From Methanocella arvoryzae MRE50 (GTDB lineage: Archaea; Halobacteriota; Methanocellia; Methanocellales; Methanocellaceae): 64,000 nt of DNA. The position numbers and the translations under genes were made by a program. The DNA is taken from assembly GCF_000063445.1 (NCBI RefSeq), contig NC_009464.1, positions 186,001-250,000 of the forward strand, written 5' to 3'. Shown one piece after another: positions 18,792 to 28,462 of the stretch (within the stretch, counting starts at the first letter, position 1; each line of letters opens with the position of its first letter). The notes beneath the pieces are model-generated. The model was not told the origin of the DNA. It saw nothing but the letters and a program-made list of their open reading frames with translations, and made no database searches.

Positions 18792-19811
18792 TTATGCACG
18801 GTAAAAGGAAGGCAGGAACTGGCCTGCACTGGCAAAGGTTTCGGGATCCAGTTTCATTGTGCCGAACTGGATGACGGAGAAGTCTTTCGCACATGTGAGT
18901 ATGTTGATGACTTTTCTATCGAAGTCGATCGATTTCACAATTCCCAGGCCTGATAAATGCCCGTCGCGATCAATGATGCCTACCAGCACGTTCTCAAAAT
19001 CCGAAGCCGCATATGCACTGATTACTTTAGTGCCGAATGCCAGGGCGATCGTTTCGCGTTCGGGCACCAGGTCTTCGAACACTGCAATGGCTTCGTCCCC
19101 GGATACTTCGACATGGACGGCGTCAAAGCCCAGCTCTGACCGAATAGTATCGGGGCTAACGACAGCTCCGTTATTGAGCAGCGATCGCTCTATGCCAGTA
19201 TCCTGAAGTGCTATACTCTGAACACTGGCACCTTCGAAATGCTCTCGAAAAGCCCTGCCTCGTAACAGATTTCTTTCCGCCCGGCTCTTTTCACGAACAT
19301 CCGGGCCGGGCATCATGTTCATGATCTCTATCCCGCATTTCCGAAACGCGTTCAGGTATGACAGCTCATTATCAGTCGAGATAGTGATGATTAAGTCCGG
19401 CGAGACCGCGTTGATCTTCTCCGTAAGCAGCGTCCTCCCGATTCCCCCGGTTGCAAGACCCGTGGTATTGACTATCAGTGGATAACGATTACACTGTAGT
19501 ACCATTCTCGATACGCCCGCCATCAGTTGCAAAAAATGTCTGGCTGGAGTAACAGAGCCTACGAAGTAGCCGTCAGTCATATGGAAGCGGCCTTCCCGGC
19601 GATAGCCGAGGGACACGACTGAGGGCGGTCCCATATCACTCTGGCCGATATCCGAATCTACGACCATGGCTGGTAATTCATCTGCCAGCCTGCGTACAAG
19701 CGTCGATTTGCCCGTATCGCTGATGCCGGCGACCAGAGTAATCCGGGACCTCGAAACCCTGTCCAGTATGTCTTCAAATGAAGACGTTACTTCGTGCATA
19801 TCCGCTCTCAC
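18792..19811 (-). CDS. Clp1/Nol9-like polynucleotide 5'-kinase
   Basis: 339 residues. The P-loop is GISDTGKST (about 29-37), followed by 'VDSDIGQSDMGPPSVVSLG', the signature of the Clp1/Grc3 family ('D-x-D-x-GQ-x5-P'), and a lid with 'RYPLIVNTTGL'. These enzymes phosphorylate the 5'-OH of RNA or DNA and act in RNA processing; archaeal homologues show kinase activity. The C-terminal half (about 200-339) is beta-rich, like the family's extra domain. Start at 19811, or five codons later at an internal ATG. Upstream of pyrF on the same strand. Confidence 0.85.
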   Translation of the reverse strand: MRADMHEVTSSFEDILDRVSRSRITLVAGISDTGKSTLVRRLADELPAMVVDSDIGQSDMGPPSVVSLGYRREGRFHMTDGYFVGSVTPARHFLQLMAGVSRMVLQCNRYPLIVNTTGLATGGIGRTLLTEKINAVSPDLIITISTDNELSYLNAFRKCGIEIMNMMPGPDVREKSRAERNLLRGRAFREHFEGASVQSIALQDTGIERSLLNNGAVVSPDTIRSELGFDAVHVEVSGDEAIAVFEDLVPERETIALAFGTKVISAYAASDFENVLVGIIDRDGHLSGLGIVKSIDFDRKVINILTCAKDFSVIQFGTMKLDPETFASAGQFLPSFYRA

Positions 19812-19842
19812 AGATTTGATCCCGGCCTTGATTAGGCCTGGA

Positions 19843-20742
19843 TTAGGTACCTTTCGAGCCCGGCTCGTTCATGTGTACGATCACTGGCTCGCCCTTAATG
19901 CCCCCCAGTTTTGCAGCATACTCGATCGCATCATACAGGCCTCCTATCTCATCAACAAGACCCATTGATTTAGCACTCGTGCCAGTCATAACGCGACCGT
20001 CTGCGATTGCCCTGATCTGATTCTCAGGCAAATTGCGGCCTGTAGCGACTGCGGTGACAAACCGTTCGTAGCTCTCGTTTATGATGCTCTGAATATACGA
20101 CTTTTCATTTTCCGACAGGCCCCGCCAGTCTGCTCCAACATCCTTGTAGTTCCCGGATTTGGCAATGTAGAAATTGATACCTTCCTCGTTATAATACCGG
20201 GTCTTGTTCTTGAAAACCCAGATGACGCCGATGCTACCCGTAAACGTGTCTGGGTTAGCAAAGATCTTATCTGCACTAGCCGATACGTAGTATGCGGCCG
20301 ATGTAGCTGAATCACCCATAGATACGATCACCGGTTTCTTAGCTTTCGTCCGGTTGATCTGAGCGATGATCTCTTCAGCAGCTACCGGCGTACCACCAGG
20401 GGAGTTAACCCTGAGCACGATAGCTTTTATACTATCGTCCGCTGTGGCTTTTCTTATTGCCCTGACGACTTCACTGGAAAAGGCTGCCCCATCGTCAGTT
20501 GGATCATTAGACTTGTCGGCGATCATTTTGCCCTCGATATACACGACCGCCACTTTATTATCATGATCCAGACCGAGCATTTCCTTTAGATCGCCCTTAA
20601 TGCCAGATCCAAAGACCAGGTATAATCCGACTCCGGCGATTAAGACAGTGACTATTGCCAGTATCCCCAGTATAAACATGGCTTTTAGTAAAACGACACC
20701 TTGATCATCACGGCTGTATAGTGATTTACACATATCCAGCAT
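19843..20742 (-). CDS. sppA: Signal peptide peptidase SppA (membrane serine protease)
   Basis: 299 residues, the size of the short single-domain SppA. One N-terminal membrane helix (about 21-45) anchors a ClpP/crotonase-fold protease. The Ser-Lys dyad is visible as Ser148 (GDSATSAAYY) and Lys200 (SGNYKDVG), with 'RVNSPGG' for the oxyanion region near 112. It cleaves leftover signal peptides in the membrane. A 633-base AT-rich intergenic region lies upstream. It precedes the Clp1-like gene by 31 bases on the same strand. Confidence 0.93.
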   Translation of the reverse strand: MLDMCKSLYSRDDQGVVLLKAMFILGILAIVTVLIAGVGLYLVFGSGIKGDLKEMLGLDHDNKVAVVYIEGKMIADKSNDPTDDGAAFSSEVVRAIRKATADDSIKAIVLRVNSPGGTPVAAEEIIAQINRTKAKKPVIVSMGDSATSAAYYVSASADKIFANPDTFTGSIGVIWVFKNKTRYYNEEGINFYIAKSGNYKDVGADWRGLSENEKSYIQSIINESYERFVTAVATGRNLPENQIRAIADGRVMTGTSAKSMGLVDEIGGLYDAIEYAAKLGGIKGEPVIVHMNEPGSKGT

Positions 20743-21375
20743 ACCACCCCAAAAGAGGAACGAGCGGCATAGAGATAAAAGTATTATGAGTTATTCAATG
20801 AAAAAGGTGCATAGGCCCGTGGACATCCCGGGGCCGGAGATAATAGCAAATGAATTGTATGCTAAAGTCATTCTCAAAATATATAATAATGTCACCCAGT
20901 ATCTGTACCACCAGTTATATGGTAATCCATAAATTGGGCTCCTTTATGTCGCAAAATAAGCATTTTGCGACACAACGCTAATCATACTCAAAATGGGCCG
21001 GGAGCATAATTTCAAGGCTTAAGAATTTTGCATTAAATTGTAAAATACTTGAAATTTTTTATTGCCTATTACACTATAACATATACAAAATAGTGTATAT
21101 GAAATATGTATAATGTCTTTAATTTAATGTAGGTTACCTGAGTCACAAACATTATAATAAAAATAAATAGTAAAAAAACTACTTTTTCATCTTTCAAATT
21201 ATAAATTTACATTTTCATATACAATATATTGTAGATATTACACTACAACATATTATATTATATGTATAACTTATTGTATACTGAAAATTAATTTACTTTT
21301 GTTTGCAAATAACTCAAGCCTTGAAACTTACAGCACACAGAACCTCAGGCCCAAAATATTTTCACCTGTGGTTCA
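20743..21375. other. AT-rich intergenic region with hairpin and flanking inverted repeats
   Basis: No gene in 633 bases. TGTCGCAAAAT (20947-20957) and ATTTTGCGACA (20962-20972) form an 11-base-pair perfect hairpin with loop AAGC. TTTCAAGGCTTAAG (21010-21023) is matched in reverse by CTCAAGCCTTGAAA (21313-21326), and GGGCC / GGCCC sequences lie just outside both. The 290 bases between are very AT-rich, with repeated TATACA/TGTATA words. It contains the promoters of sppA and of the pentapeptide-repeat gene. Confidence 0.55.
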
Positions 21376-22104
21376 ATGTTTAGATTTATATACCAGCAGG
21401 AAGGATATGATCTTGTTATTCGTGACCTGACTATGCCAGACAATGCGCTTATGAAAAAAACAAAATATCTGCTGGAACTAAGAGAATCCAATTTTTCCGG
21501 GGGGATCAGAGAAAAAGATCTGAGTCACGCGGACCTTAGCATGGCGGATTTTCATGGCATGCAGTTTGTCGACGTCAATTTTGAAGGTGCAACGCTAGAA
21601 AACCTGAACCTGTATGACTGCCAGCTTATCAACTGCAGCTTTAAAAATGCCAGGCTTAACAGGGTCATCGCGCGCAAGACTAAGATCTTTAAGTGTGTTT
21701 TCGAAAACGCCGACATGTCTCAGGGAGATTTCGGTGAGTCAGTCTTTTACAAATCCCGTTTCGAAGGCTCAGACATGCACCTTTGTAAGATGTCCAACTC
21801 GAAGTGGACCGGATGCTCTTTAAACAGAGTAAACGCTCTCGGCACGGATCTTTCTTCATCATTCATGTCAGGAGTTGAAATTTACTCGTCAGAGTTACGT
21901 AATACCAACTTTGACAAGGCGTCTATAATGAGCAGCAAGATCCTGGACTCGTCGCTTGAATATGCTTCATTTAACCAGTCAGTAATTTATGAGACAAAAA
22001 TCGAATCGTGCAAAACCGACGGGATGCTGCTGTTCGAGACTAAGACGGACCTCAATACAGATGATCTAAAGTATGCCAGAGTCCTCGACATAGTCAAGAT
22101 TTAG
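21376..22104 (+). CDS. Pentapeptide-repeat protein
   Basis: 242 residues. From about 45 to 225 the sequence follows the A(D/N)Lxx five-residue repeat ('LSHADLSMADFHGM', 'GATLENLNLYDC', 'SFKNARLNRV', 'NADMSQGDF'), which folds as a right-handed quadrilateral beta-helix. The first 40 residues (basic, with 'MKKTKYLLELRE') are a separate cap. No signal peptide. Related proteins can bind gyrase or act as scaffolds, but nothing here fixes a function. The very AT-rich upstream region differs from the coding DNA. Convergent with the MFS gene, 7 bases apart. Confidence 0.85.
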   Translation: MFRFIYQQEGYDLVIRDLTMPDNALMKKTKYLLELRESNFSGGIREKDLSHADLSMADFHGMQFVDVNFEGATLENLNLYDCQLINCSFKNARLNRVIARKTKIFKCVFENADMSQGDFGESVFYKSRFEGSDMHLCKMSNSKWTGCSLNRVNALGTDLSSSFMSGVEIYSSELRNTNFDKASIMSSKILDSSLEYASFNQSVIYETKIESCKTDGMLLFETKTDLNTDDLKYARVLDIVKI

Positions 22105-22111
22105 CTATATT

Positions 22112-23416
22112 TTAGTTATTAACATTAACTAAAATTTCCTGATCAAGTGCTTCAGAATTCTTTTTCTTCCAGAGTCCCATAAGCATATAGGCAAAAAGCC
22201 CCGCCGCTGAAAGTGCCATAACTATTGCAGATAGCGCATAGGGAAAGGCTATATTGATCACGTAAACATAGCCCCCGACTATTGGGCCCAGCACCCGCCC
22301 GAAGCTTCCGTATGAGCTCAGTATGCCCATGGCTACCCCCTGGTTTCGCTCGTCAGTGCGTCGGGAGACCACAGTATTCAAGCACGGGAATACGAGGCCG
22401 CTGCCCACGCTGATTATGCAAATATAGATCAGAGCGGTACCCAGGTCTGTGGAAGTCAGAAGGAGGATCATCCCCACTGAAGCGATTAAAAGACCAAATA
22501 TAATGACTTTCTCTTCCCCGAACATTTCAATAGCTTTCGCCACTATCAGGCCCTGACAAATGACACTTACCGCTCCCATCATTGCGAAGACAATCCCCAT
22601 TGCCTCAGGGCCAGTCAGGTGAATACCACTATCGAAGACTTTGACGAAGGAGGTCACACTGGACAGTCCGATCTTGTCCATGAGGAAGTAAGTGAAGGTC
22701 CCTTCGAATCCGGAAATTGCAAAGCTGATAACCAGCATGGCCATCAGAAAGACGCCCAGGCCTGTTTTCAACGCAGTAAACATGTGCCTGAACGTTTCTA
22801 TGATCATGTTGAGCATAGACAGTGGCTTGACTGCATCCCTTATCTTGACTATCTGAGTATAAGTGATGGATTCAGGTATCAGTACCATACAGCCAATCAT
22901 AGTGATGAACGAAATTAGCGCGGCCGCAAAAAACGGTGCAGATAGCCCATATACAGCGAGAAGGCTCGAAGCGAATGGCCCAAGTATTAAGCCCAGGCCA
23001 GAAACTGCACCCATCAGACCCATCAGCTTTGCCCGTTCGGATGGCTGAGTGATATCTGCGACGAAGGCCAGTACAGCCGGAAAAATGCCGGCAGAGAAGA
23101 AACCTCCTATTGAGACTGCAATAAAGATCATCCAGAGCTGGCTCGATAAGCCCACCATTGCGAATGCGAGGGTAAAGCCCAGCAGGCTGAAGATGATGAC
23201 AGGTTTCCGGCCGATGTGATCGGATATTTTACCCCAGATCGGCCCGCAGAAGAACTGGAGAAACGAGAATGTGGCGAGGAGCAGCCCCAGATCAAATGCG
23301 GTAGCGTTGACGCTTCTGGTATAATAGGGTATGATCGGAATAATAATCCCGAAGCCGAAGGTGAATATAAAAACGGCTGACGTGAGTACCAGAAGTTGCA
23401 ACGGCTTAAGTTCCAT
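22112..23416 (-). CDS. MFS transporter (drug:H+ antiporter type)
   Basis: 434 residues with 12 predicted helices. The MFS loop 2-3 signature is present as 'GKISDHIGRKPVIIFSLLG' and motif C-like 'GLGLILGPFASSLLA' lies in helix 5, typical of the 12-helix TetA/multidrug efflux group. It probably exports small hydrophobic compounds; the substrate cannot be told. The chosen ATG at 23416 starts directly before the first helix. Confidence 0.88.
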   Translation of the reverse strand: MELKPLQLLVLTSAVFIFTFGFGIIIPIIPYYTRSVNATAFDLGLLLATFSFLQFFCGPIWGKISDHIGRKPVIIFSLLGFTLAFAMVGLSSQLWMIFIAVSIGGFFSAGIFPAVLAFVADITQPSERAKLMGLMGAVSGLGLILGPFASSLLAVYGLSAPFFAAALISFITMIGCMVLIPESITYTQIVKIRDAVKPLSMLNMIIETFRHMFTALKTGLGVFLMAMLVISFAISGFEGTFTYFLMDKIGLSSVTSFVKVFDSGIHLTGPEAMGIVFAMMGAVSVICQGLIVAKAIEMFGEEKVIIFGLLIASVGMILLLTSTDLGTALIYICIISVGSGLVFPCLNTVVSRRTDERNQGVAMGILSSYGSFGRVLGPIVGGYVYVINIAFPYALSAIVMALSAAGLFAYMLMGLWKKKNSEALDQEILVNVNN

Positions 23417-23538
23417 GCTATTCGGAGATACGAATGTAGCTATGTGTTAAATAAGTTTTGATGTTATAAGAATCAATTGTTCTGATGGATATAAAAGGAA
23501 GATAAATAGGACTTAAAAGTATAAAGAAGATTCTGCAC

Positions 23539-23679
23539 TTAAACCATTATCTTCTCTTCAGATATGATCTCACCATTTTGCAACTCATACACATAGGTAT
23601 GCCCGGTATTTACGCAAAAGACCTTTGACGTTATCGTACTTTTTTTGTCAGTCATTCTGGCAGTTGTAGTTTCCTGCAA
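23539..23679 (-). CDS. Small protein of 46 aa, candidate
   Basis: Not recognised as a known family. A TTG at 23679-23677 follows GAGGT with 7-base spacing; an internal ATG at 23655 would give 38 residues. The product ends 'THVYELQNGEIISEEKIMV'-like: a hydrophilic N-terminus, one cysteine, then a strand-turn-strand pattern around 'TYVYELQNGEIISEE'. The frame ends at TAA 23541-23539, and beyond it lies no other gene for 120 bases. It fills an otherwise empty stretch between the LysE-like and MFS genes, on the same strand as both. Codon use looks like that of neighbours. Confidence 0.45.
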   Translation of the reverse strand: MQETTTARMTDKKSTITSKVFCVNTGHTYVYELQNGEIISEEKIMV

Positions 23680-23774
23680 AGTAGAGACCTCAACTTATGC
23701 CATAAGTTGCAATAGCATATTAATTTAATCTATACATTTTGAAACTAATGAAAAAGATACAGATTGATCTGTCG

Positions 23775-24410
23775 CTAAAAATACGATACGTACCCGCGGT
23801 AGAATAATATTGCTGCGAACAGGATCATCGTAACAGAACAGATCAATGAGAGTATCATCGTCATTCTGCCCTGCAGTACTTTTTTACCCAATGTGCCCGA
23901 AGCACCTATCAGGGCATACCAGCCGAAAACTGAAATCGCAATACCTGCGAACATCCAGAGCATAGAAGCCATTCCCGGGCTTGAGAGAACTACAGACCCT
24001 GCGAAGACTCCGGTCCACCAGATGATGGCAAACGGGCTTGTGATGCATATTAAAAAGCCCGTCAGGAAGGCGGAGCTCTCCCTTTTAGGTTCATCTTCAG
24101 CTGCGCTGCCATGGCTTGTGCTACCGGATTTAAGAGCCCTGATAATCCCCCTGATTCCCAGGAAAAGCAGTAGAATACACCCGCTTATCCATACTACAAT
24201 CCTCCATGCCGGATTATTCAAAATCTGCAACAGGCCGAGCATGATAAGGATGAAAAAGATGATGTCTGCCAGTACCGCACCTGCGTCCACTTTGATCGCC
24301 GATAAGAACCCTTCCGTTATGCCTCTTTTCAAAACTTCGAAAGTGATAGGCCCCGGGGGAACAGCGTGAGTGGCACCGATGAGCAGGCCGGTAAGCAGCA
24401 CGTCGAGCAT
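23775..24410 (-). CDS. LysE/RhtB-family amino-acid exporter
   Basis: 211 residues from ATG 24410, with six hydrophobic segments. The first helix region 'GLLIGATHAVPPGPITFEVL' carries the family's conserved PGP motif. The hydrophilic loop between helices 3 and 4 is long and charged ('STSHGSAAEDEPKRES'). LysE members export lysine, arginine, threonine or related compounds. A TATA-like TTATATAAC centred near 24437 lies 27 bases before ATG 24410, favouring this leaderless start over an upstream in-frame TTG at 24431. Confidence 0.85.
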   Translation of the reverse strand: MLDVLLTGLLIGATHAVPPGPITFEVLKRGITEGFLSAIKVDAGAVLADIIFFILIMLGLLQILNNPAWRIVVWISGCILLLFLGIRGIIRALKSGSTSHGSAAEDEPKRESSAFLTGFLICITSPFAIIWWTGVFAGSVVLSSPGMASMLWMFAGIAISVFGWYALIGASGTLGKKVLQGRMTMILSLICSVTMILFAAILFYRGYVSYF

Positions 24411-24556
24411 AGAATCCTTAGACAGGCCCAAGTTATATAAATTTTATTTTGCATGCTACATGAAAGCACGCTACACAAACGTTTATTAATAATACGATTA
24501 TTGATGTAAAATATCTTACGAATTTCGAGCATGGTCTCGAAGATGGGAGGATAACT

Positions 24557-25531
24557 ATGTATAACTATAAGAAAATAGTCTCTGTTTTAGTAGTACTGTC
24601 AGTACTGCTGCTCTCAGCGGTGTCCCTCGGGTGCACCACGCCAGTCAAGCAATACACCATCGCTACCGGCGGCGTTGCTGGTACGTATTACCCGATCGGC
24701 AGCGGGATCGCCCAGGCGGCGAACAACGCCAGCACCGGGTACAACATGGCTATTGAGGCCACCGGTGCTTCGGTCGTGAACTGCCGTCTGCTCAGCAACC
24801 AGAGTGTAGACTTCGCCACCATCCAGAACGATGTGGCATACGCCGCAGTTCGTGGCGAACGTGACTTCGAGGCTTCGGGCAGCCTTACTATGATTAAGGG
24901 TGTAGCCTGCCTCTACCCTGAGACCATCCAGATCATCACCCTTAACAGCTCCGGTATCAAGAGCGTTAGTGACCTGAAGGGCAAGCGTGTAGTCATGGGC
25001 GACCGCGGCAGCGGCTCCTGGTTCAATGCGCTGGAGATCCTGAATGCATACAACCTCACTGAGAACGATGTCCAGCCCTCGTCGGTCAAGCTCGCACAGG
25101 CAGCTGAAATGATGAAGAACGACCAGGTCGACGCAGCCTTCTGGACTGGCGGTGCACCCACTGCAGCCATCTCCGAACTGGCTACGACCAACGACATCTA
25201 CATCGTGCCTATTTCCGGCCCCGAGAGAGATGCCCTGATGGCAGCCTCGCCGTTCTACGCATCACAGACGCTGCCCGCTGGCACCTACAGAAGTGTCGAC
25301 CACGACACGGAGACTGTGACCATCATGGCCATGCTCGTCGCTCACCAGGACATTCCAGAAGACGATGTATACAACCTGCTGAAAGCGATGTACGACTCCA
25401 GCAACCCGATCAGCAGCTACCCCCACGCGGTCGCCAAGCAGATCACCAGGGAGAACGCGCTGAAGGGCATGTCCATTGAGCTCCACCCCGGTGCCAAGAA
25501 GTACTTCGATGAGCAGAATATTCTTCCGTAA
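24557..25531 (+). CDS. TAXI-type TRAP transporter solute-binding lipoprotein
   Basis: 324 residues. N-terminal signal ends in a lipobox, LGC at Cys26, so it is probably lipid-anchored outside the membrane. The mature part is a TAXI (TRAP-associated extracytoplasmic immunogenic) binding protein: 'IATGGVAGTYYPIGSGIAQ' at its start, 'DFATIQNDVAYAA' and 'SDLKGKRVVMGDRGSGS' in the centre. It delivers a substrate, likely a carboxylate or amino acid, to the permease. First gene of a three-gene transport operon (24557-28386). A good SD (GGGAGGAT) precedes ATG. Confidence 0.93.
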   Translation: MYNYKKIVSVLVVLSVLLLSAVSLGCTTPVKQYTIATGGVAGTYYPIGSGIAQAANNASTGYNMAIEATGASVVNCRLLSNQSVDFATIQNDVAYAAVRGERDFEASGSLTMIKGVACLYPETIQIITLNSSGIKSVSDLKGKRVVMGDRGSGSWFNALEILNAYNLTENDVQPSSVKLAQAAEMMKNDQVDAAFWTGGAPTAAISELATTNDIYIVPISGPERDALMAASPFYASQTLPAGTYRSVDHDTETVTIMAMLVAHQDIPEDDVYNLLKAMYDSSNPISSYPHAVAKQITRENALKGMSIELHPGAKKYFDEQNILP

Positions 25532-25546
25532 GAATTTTTGTGCCAT

Positions 25547-26053
25547 ATGAAGAGAAAACTAGGGATCGCCGCTATCCTCGGGATAGCGATGATCCTCCTA
25601 CTTTTTTTCCTGCCGGGCGGCATGTCTCTGGTAATCACTGACAAAGCCGGTCACGTGTACTACACAAAAGAAGTTACTCCGGGAGATACCGTGAGCCTCG
25701 GCTTCAGGCACTCCGTAGAAAAAGTGCTGGTGGTAGATACGTTTGTAGTCACGGAGGACTGCATGCTGTACCTGAAGAACACCACATATGGCTCTATGGG
25801 CGCTGGCCTTCCTTCTGATAAGTCATATAATATTACAACTGACAGACATGGTAATTTTACCATCGAGGACATTGGCATAACGTACGATCAGATCGGTTTT
25901 ATGACGCTCGATATTAACAAATATTACATCATTGTATCAGGAGAAACCTGTCAACTGGCAGGCGTTGTTCCTCATGAAAAGCCATTAATACTGAGCGTTG
26001 AGCGAGATACGCCAATTAAAATGCATATTAACAGAATTCGAACCTTAATTTAG
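25547..26053 (+). CDS. DUF1850 protein of the TRAP-TAXI operon
   Basis: 168 residues from ATG 25547; a TTG nine bases upstream is less likely. One N-terminal hydrophobic helix, then a beta-rich outside domain with 'VSLGFRHSVEKVLVVDTFVV' and 'LYLKNTTYGSMGAGLPSD', the conserved DUF1850 signature (H-S-V-E and T-x2-G-x-G-x-P). This family is nearly always coded between a TAXI binding protein and the fused TRAP permease, as here, and may help couple the two. Sixteen bases after the binding-protein gene. Confidence 0.88.
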   Translation: MKRKLGIAAILGIAMILLLFFLPGGMSLVITDKAGHVYYTKEVTPGDTVSLGFRHSVEKVLVVDTFVVTEDCMLYLKNTTYGSMGAGLPSDKSYNITTDRHGNFTIEDIGITYDQIGFMTLDINKYYIIVSGETCQLAGVVPHEKPLILSVERDTPIKMHINRIRTLI

Positions 26054-26187
26054 CCTTCGATTGAGATTCGTAAAGGTTATATATGCTATTGCTTACTTTA
26101 CTATTAGTTTTAGTCCCGATAACGGTCATTGCTTGATGTATTAATGCTATGCCAAGACATGACAAAGTCCAGTCAGGGGGTTGAAAG

Positions 26188-28386
26188 GTGCCTGAAGATA
26201 AAACAATAAAACTTAATCAATCAGAGTTGGACGACCTGGAGGTCAAATATTCCAATATACGCAGCCTGACGCGCTGGGGAATCCTGCTGGTATCCGCTAT
26301 AGCGATCATCAGCTCGTTATACCACCTCTACGCATCAGTCTACATGCCGAACTACCAGCTACACCTGTCCCTGCACCTCATGTTCATGATTGTGCTGGCG
26401 TTCTTCATGTATCCGGTATGGTCGAAGGCACTTTCAGGGAAGAAAGGCCTTGATAAAGTGCCAATTTATGATCTGATACTGGGAGGGCTTAGCTCGGCTG
26501 TGTGCCTGTACTGGGTCTTCTTCTACAACGATATCATCTACCGGTCGGGCATGGAATCCCAGCTGGACCTGCTCGTGGGCGCAATTGGCATTATGCTGGT
26601 GCTGGAAGCCACTCGCAGGACAGTCGGCCCGGCGCTGAGCATTCTGGCCGGCTTATTTATCATATATGCATATGTTGGTGCATACCTGCCGGGCATATTG
26701 AACCACAGGGGCTACACAGTTGAGCGCATTATCTCTCAGCTATGGTATACTGACCAGGGCATCTTCGGAGTCCCGCTTTACGTGTCGGCCATCTACGTTA
26801 TTGTCTTCATCCTCTTCGGATCGTTCCTCAAATATTCCGGGGCAGGCGACTTCTTCATTAACTTCGCCTACGCGCTCACAGGCTGGAGGAAAGGCGGCCC
26901 GGCCAAAACTTCGGTACTCGCATCCGGCTTCTTCGGCATGATCTCGGGCAGTTCGATCGCCAACGCTGTCACTGTAGGCTCGTTCACAATCCCGCTGATG
27001 AAGAAGGCTGGCTACAGAAAAGAGTTCGCCGGCGCAGTCGAAGCTGCATCGTCCACCGGTGGCCAGATCATGCCCCCCGTCATGGGCGCGGCTGCTTTTA
27101 TCATGGTCGAGTTCACGGGCATCCCGTATAGCGATATCATCATTTCGGCATTAATTCCTGCCATCGCCTTCTTCACGGGAGTGTGGATCATGGCTCACCT
27201 CGAAGCAAGCAGGGTCGGCCTTAAGTCGGTGCCGAAATCAGAACTGCCAGACTGGAAAAAGCTGCTGAAAGAAAAGGGATACGTGAGCATCTCAGTATTC
27301 CTGTTGCTCTACCTCATCCTGATCGCAAAAGTCTCGATTCCCTATGCAGGTGTCTTTAGTATAATTTCAATCATAGCGTTCAGTTACGTGCCTGATCTGG
27401 CAAAATTGTACAGGGAAAAGAAATACTGGGTCCTGGCAGGCATCGGTATAGCCTACGTCGCCATTGTGGCCATCGCTATGTACGTCCTCAACCTGTCGGC
27501 TATGATGTCGATCTTCTACAGTGTGCTGCCAATCGTCATCGTGCTGGTAGCATACTGCCACTTCACTGGCAAAAAGCTGGAGGGGATGGACGCCGGCAAG
27601 TTCAGGCTTGCCCTTGAGGAAGGTACCAAAGGCTCTTCGGGTGTAGCACTGGCCTGCGCTACTGCAGGTATCATCTCGGGTGTGGCTACCCTGACTGGCC
27701 TCGGCCTTAAGATCGCTATGCTGGTATCAGTGATCTCCGGAGGCTCGCTATTCATAGCTCTGATCGTGACCATGATAGCATGTATTGTGCTGGGCATGGG
27801 CCTGCCGACGACTGCTACGTACATCGTGCTGGTGACGATGGCAGCGCCTGCACTGGCCGCAATGCACCTGCCGTCAGGCGCATTGATTCCCGTACTGGCC
27901 ATTCACATGTTCGTGCTATACTACGGTGTGCTGGCCGACGTGACTCCGCCGGTGGCACTGGCAGCATACGCTGCATCGGGCATCGCAAAGTCTAACCAGT
28001 TCAAGACAGGCATAGAAGCGTTTAAGATTTCTATGAATAAGGCAATGGTGCCGTTTGCCTTTGTGTATTCGCCCGCCATCCTGCTCCTCGGCATCGACTG
28101 GGCCAGCCCGCTGTCAGTAGGAAGTGCTGCCTTTGACATCGCTACGATGTTCATGGGTATCCTCTGCCTGCAGATAGCGCTCACAGGGTTCTGGATGGCA
28201 AACCTGTCAAAGATCGAGCGGGCAGCGATGATAATAGCAGCCCTGGCGCTCATTTTCCCCAACGTGCCGGGAGCAATTTATGGCGTTGCGGCTCTGATAA
28301 CGTTGTATGTACTACAGAAGAGCAGAATACTTGCCGGCCCGGACGGCAAGTTCATGGACGGCTTCAGAAAGATGTTTCCGAACTGA
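26188..28386 (+). CDS. TRAP transporter permease, fused 4TM/12TM subunits (TAXI type)
   Basis: 732 residues. An N-terminal DctQ-like 4-helix portion (about 30-170) is fused to the large DctM-like portion; 'GLGLKIAMLVSVISGG' and 'GLPTTATYIVLVTMAAPAL' are the conserved pore motifs, and 'ASGFFGMISGSSIANAVTVGSFTIPLM' the first repeat. Transport is driven by a sodium or proton gradient. GTG start with SD-like AGGGGGTTGAAAGG upstream. A 134-base gap separates it from the DUF1850 gene. A hairpin-plus-T terminator overlaps the stop codon. Confidence 0.93.
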   Translation: MPEDKTIKLNQSELDDLEVKYSNIRSLTRWGILLVSAIAIISSLYHLYASVYMPNYQLHLSLHLMFMIVLAFFMYPVWSKALSGKKGLDKVPIYDLILGGLSSAVCLYWVFFYNDIIYRSGMESQLDLLVGAIGIMLVLEATRRTVGPALSILAGLFIIYAYVGAYLPGILNHRGYTVERIISQLWYTDQGIFGVPLYVSAIYVIVFILFGSFLKYSGAGDFFINFAYALTGWRKGGPAKTSVLASGFFGMISGSSIANAVTVGSFTIPLMKKAGYRKEFAGAVEAASSTGGQIMPPVMGAAAFIMVEFTGIPYSDIIISALIPAIAFFTGVWIMAHLEASRVGLKSVPKSELPDWKKLLKEKGYVSISVFLLLYLILIAKVSIPYAGVFSIISIIAFSYVPDLAKLYREKKYWVLAGIGIAYVAIVAIAMYVLNLSAMMSIFYSVLPIVIVLVAYCHFTGKKLEGMDAGKFRLALEEGTKGSSGVALACATAGIISGVATLTGLGLKIAMLVSVISGGSLFIALIVTMIACIVLGMGLPTTATYIVLVTMAAPALAAMHLPSGALIPVLAIHMFVLYYGVLADVTPPVALAAYAASGIAKSNQFKTGIEAFKISMNKAMVPFAFVYSPAILLLGIDWASPLSVGSAAFDIATMFMGILCLQIALTGFWMANLSKIERAAMIIAALALIFPNVPGAIYGVAALITLYVLQKSRILAGPDGKFMDGFRKMFPN

Positions 28387-28408
28387 AACATCTTTCTCTT
28401 CTTTTTTG
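28366..28408 (+). terminator. Terminator of the TRAP-TAXI operon, overlapping the stop codon
   Basis: AGAAAGATGTTTC (28366-28378) is perfectly complementary to GAAACATCTTTCT (28385-28397), loop CGAACT, followed by CTTCTTTTTT. The 5' arm is in the last codons of the permease and TGA lies at the base of the 3' arm. Confidence 0.75.
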
Positions 28409-28462
28409 TATATTTTAAGGTAATAGTAAAATAGAAAAGGCTACGGTAAGCTGTTTTATGGC

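Noticed and set aside
20743-21375. Replication origin
   Set aside because: AT-rich, but no Cdc6/Orc1 gene, no clear origin recognition boxes with the usual G-rich ends.
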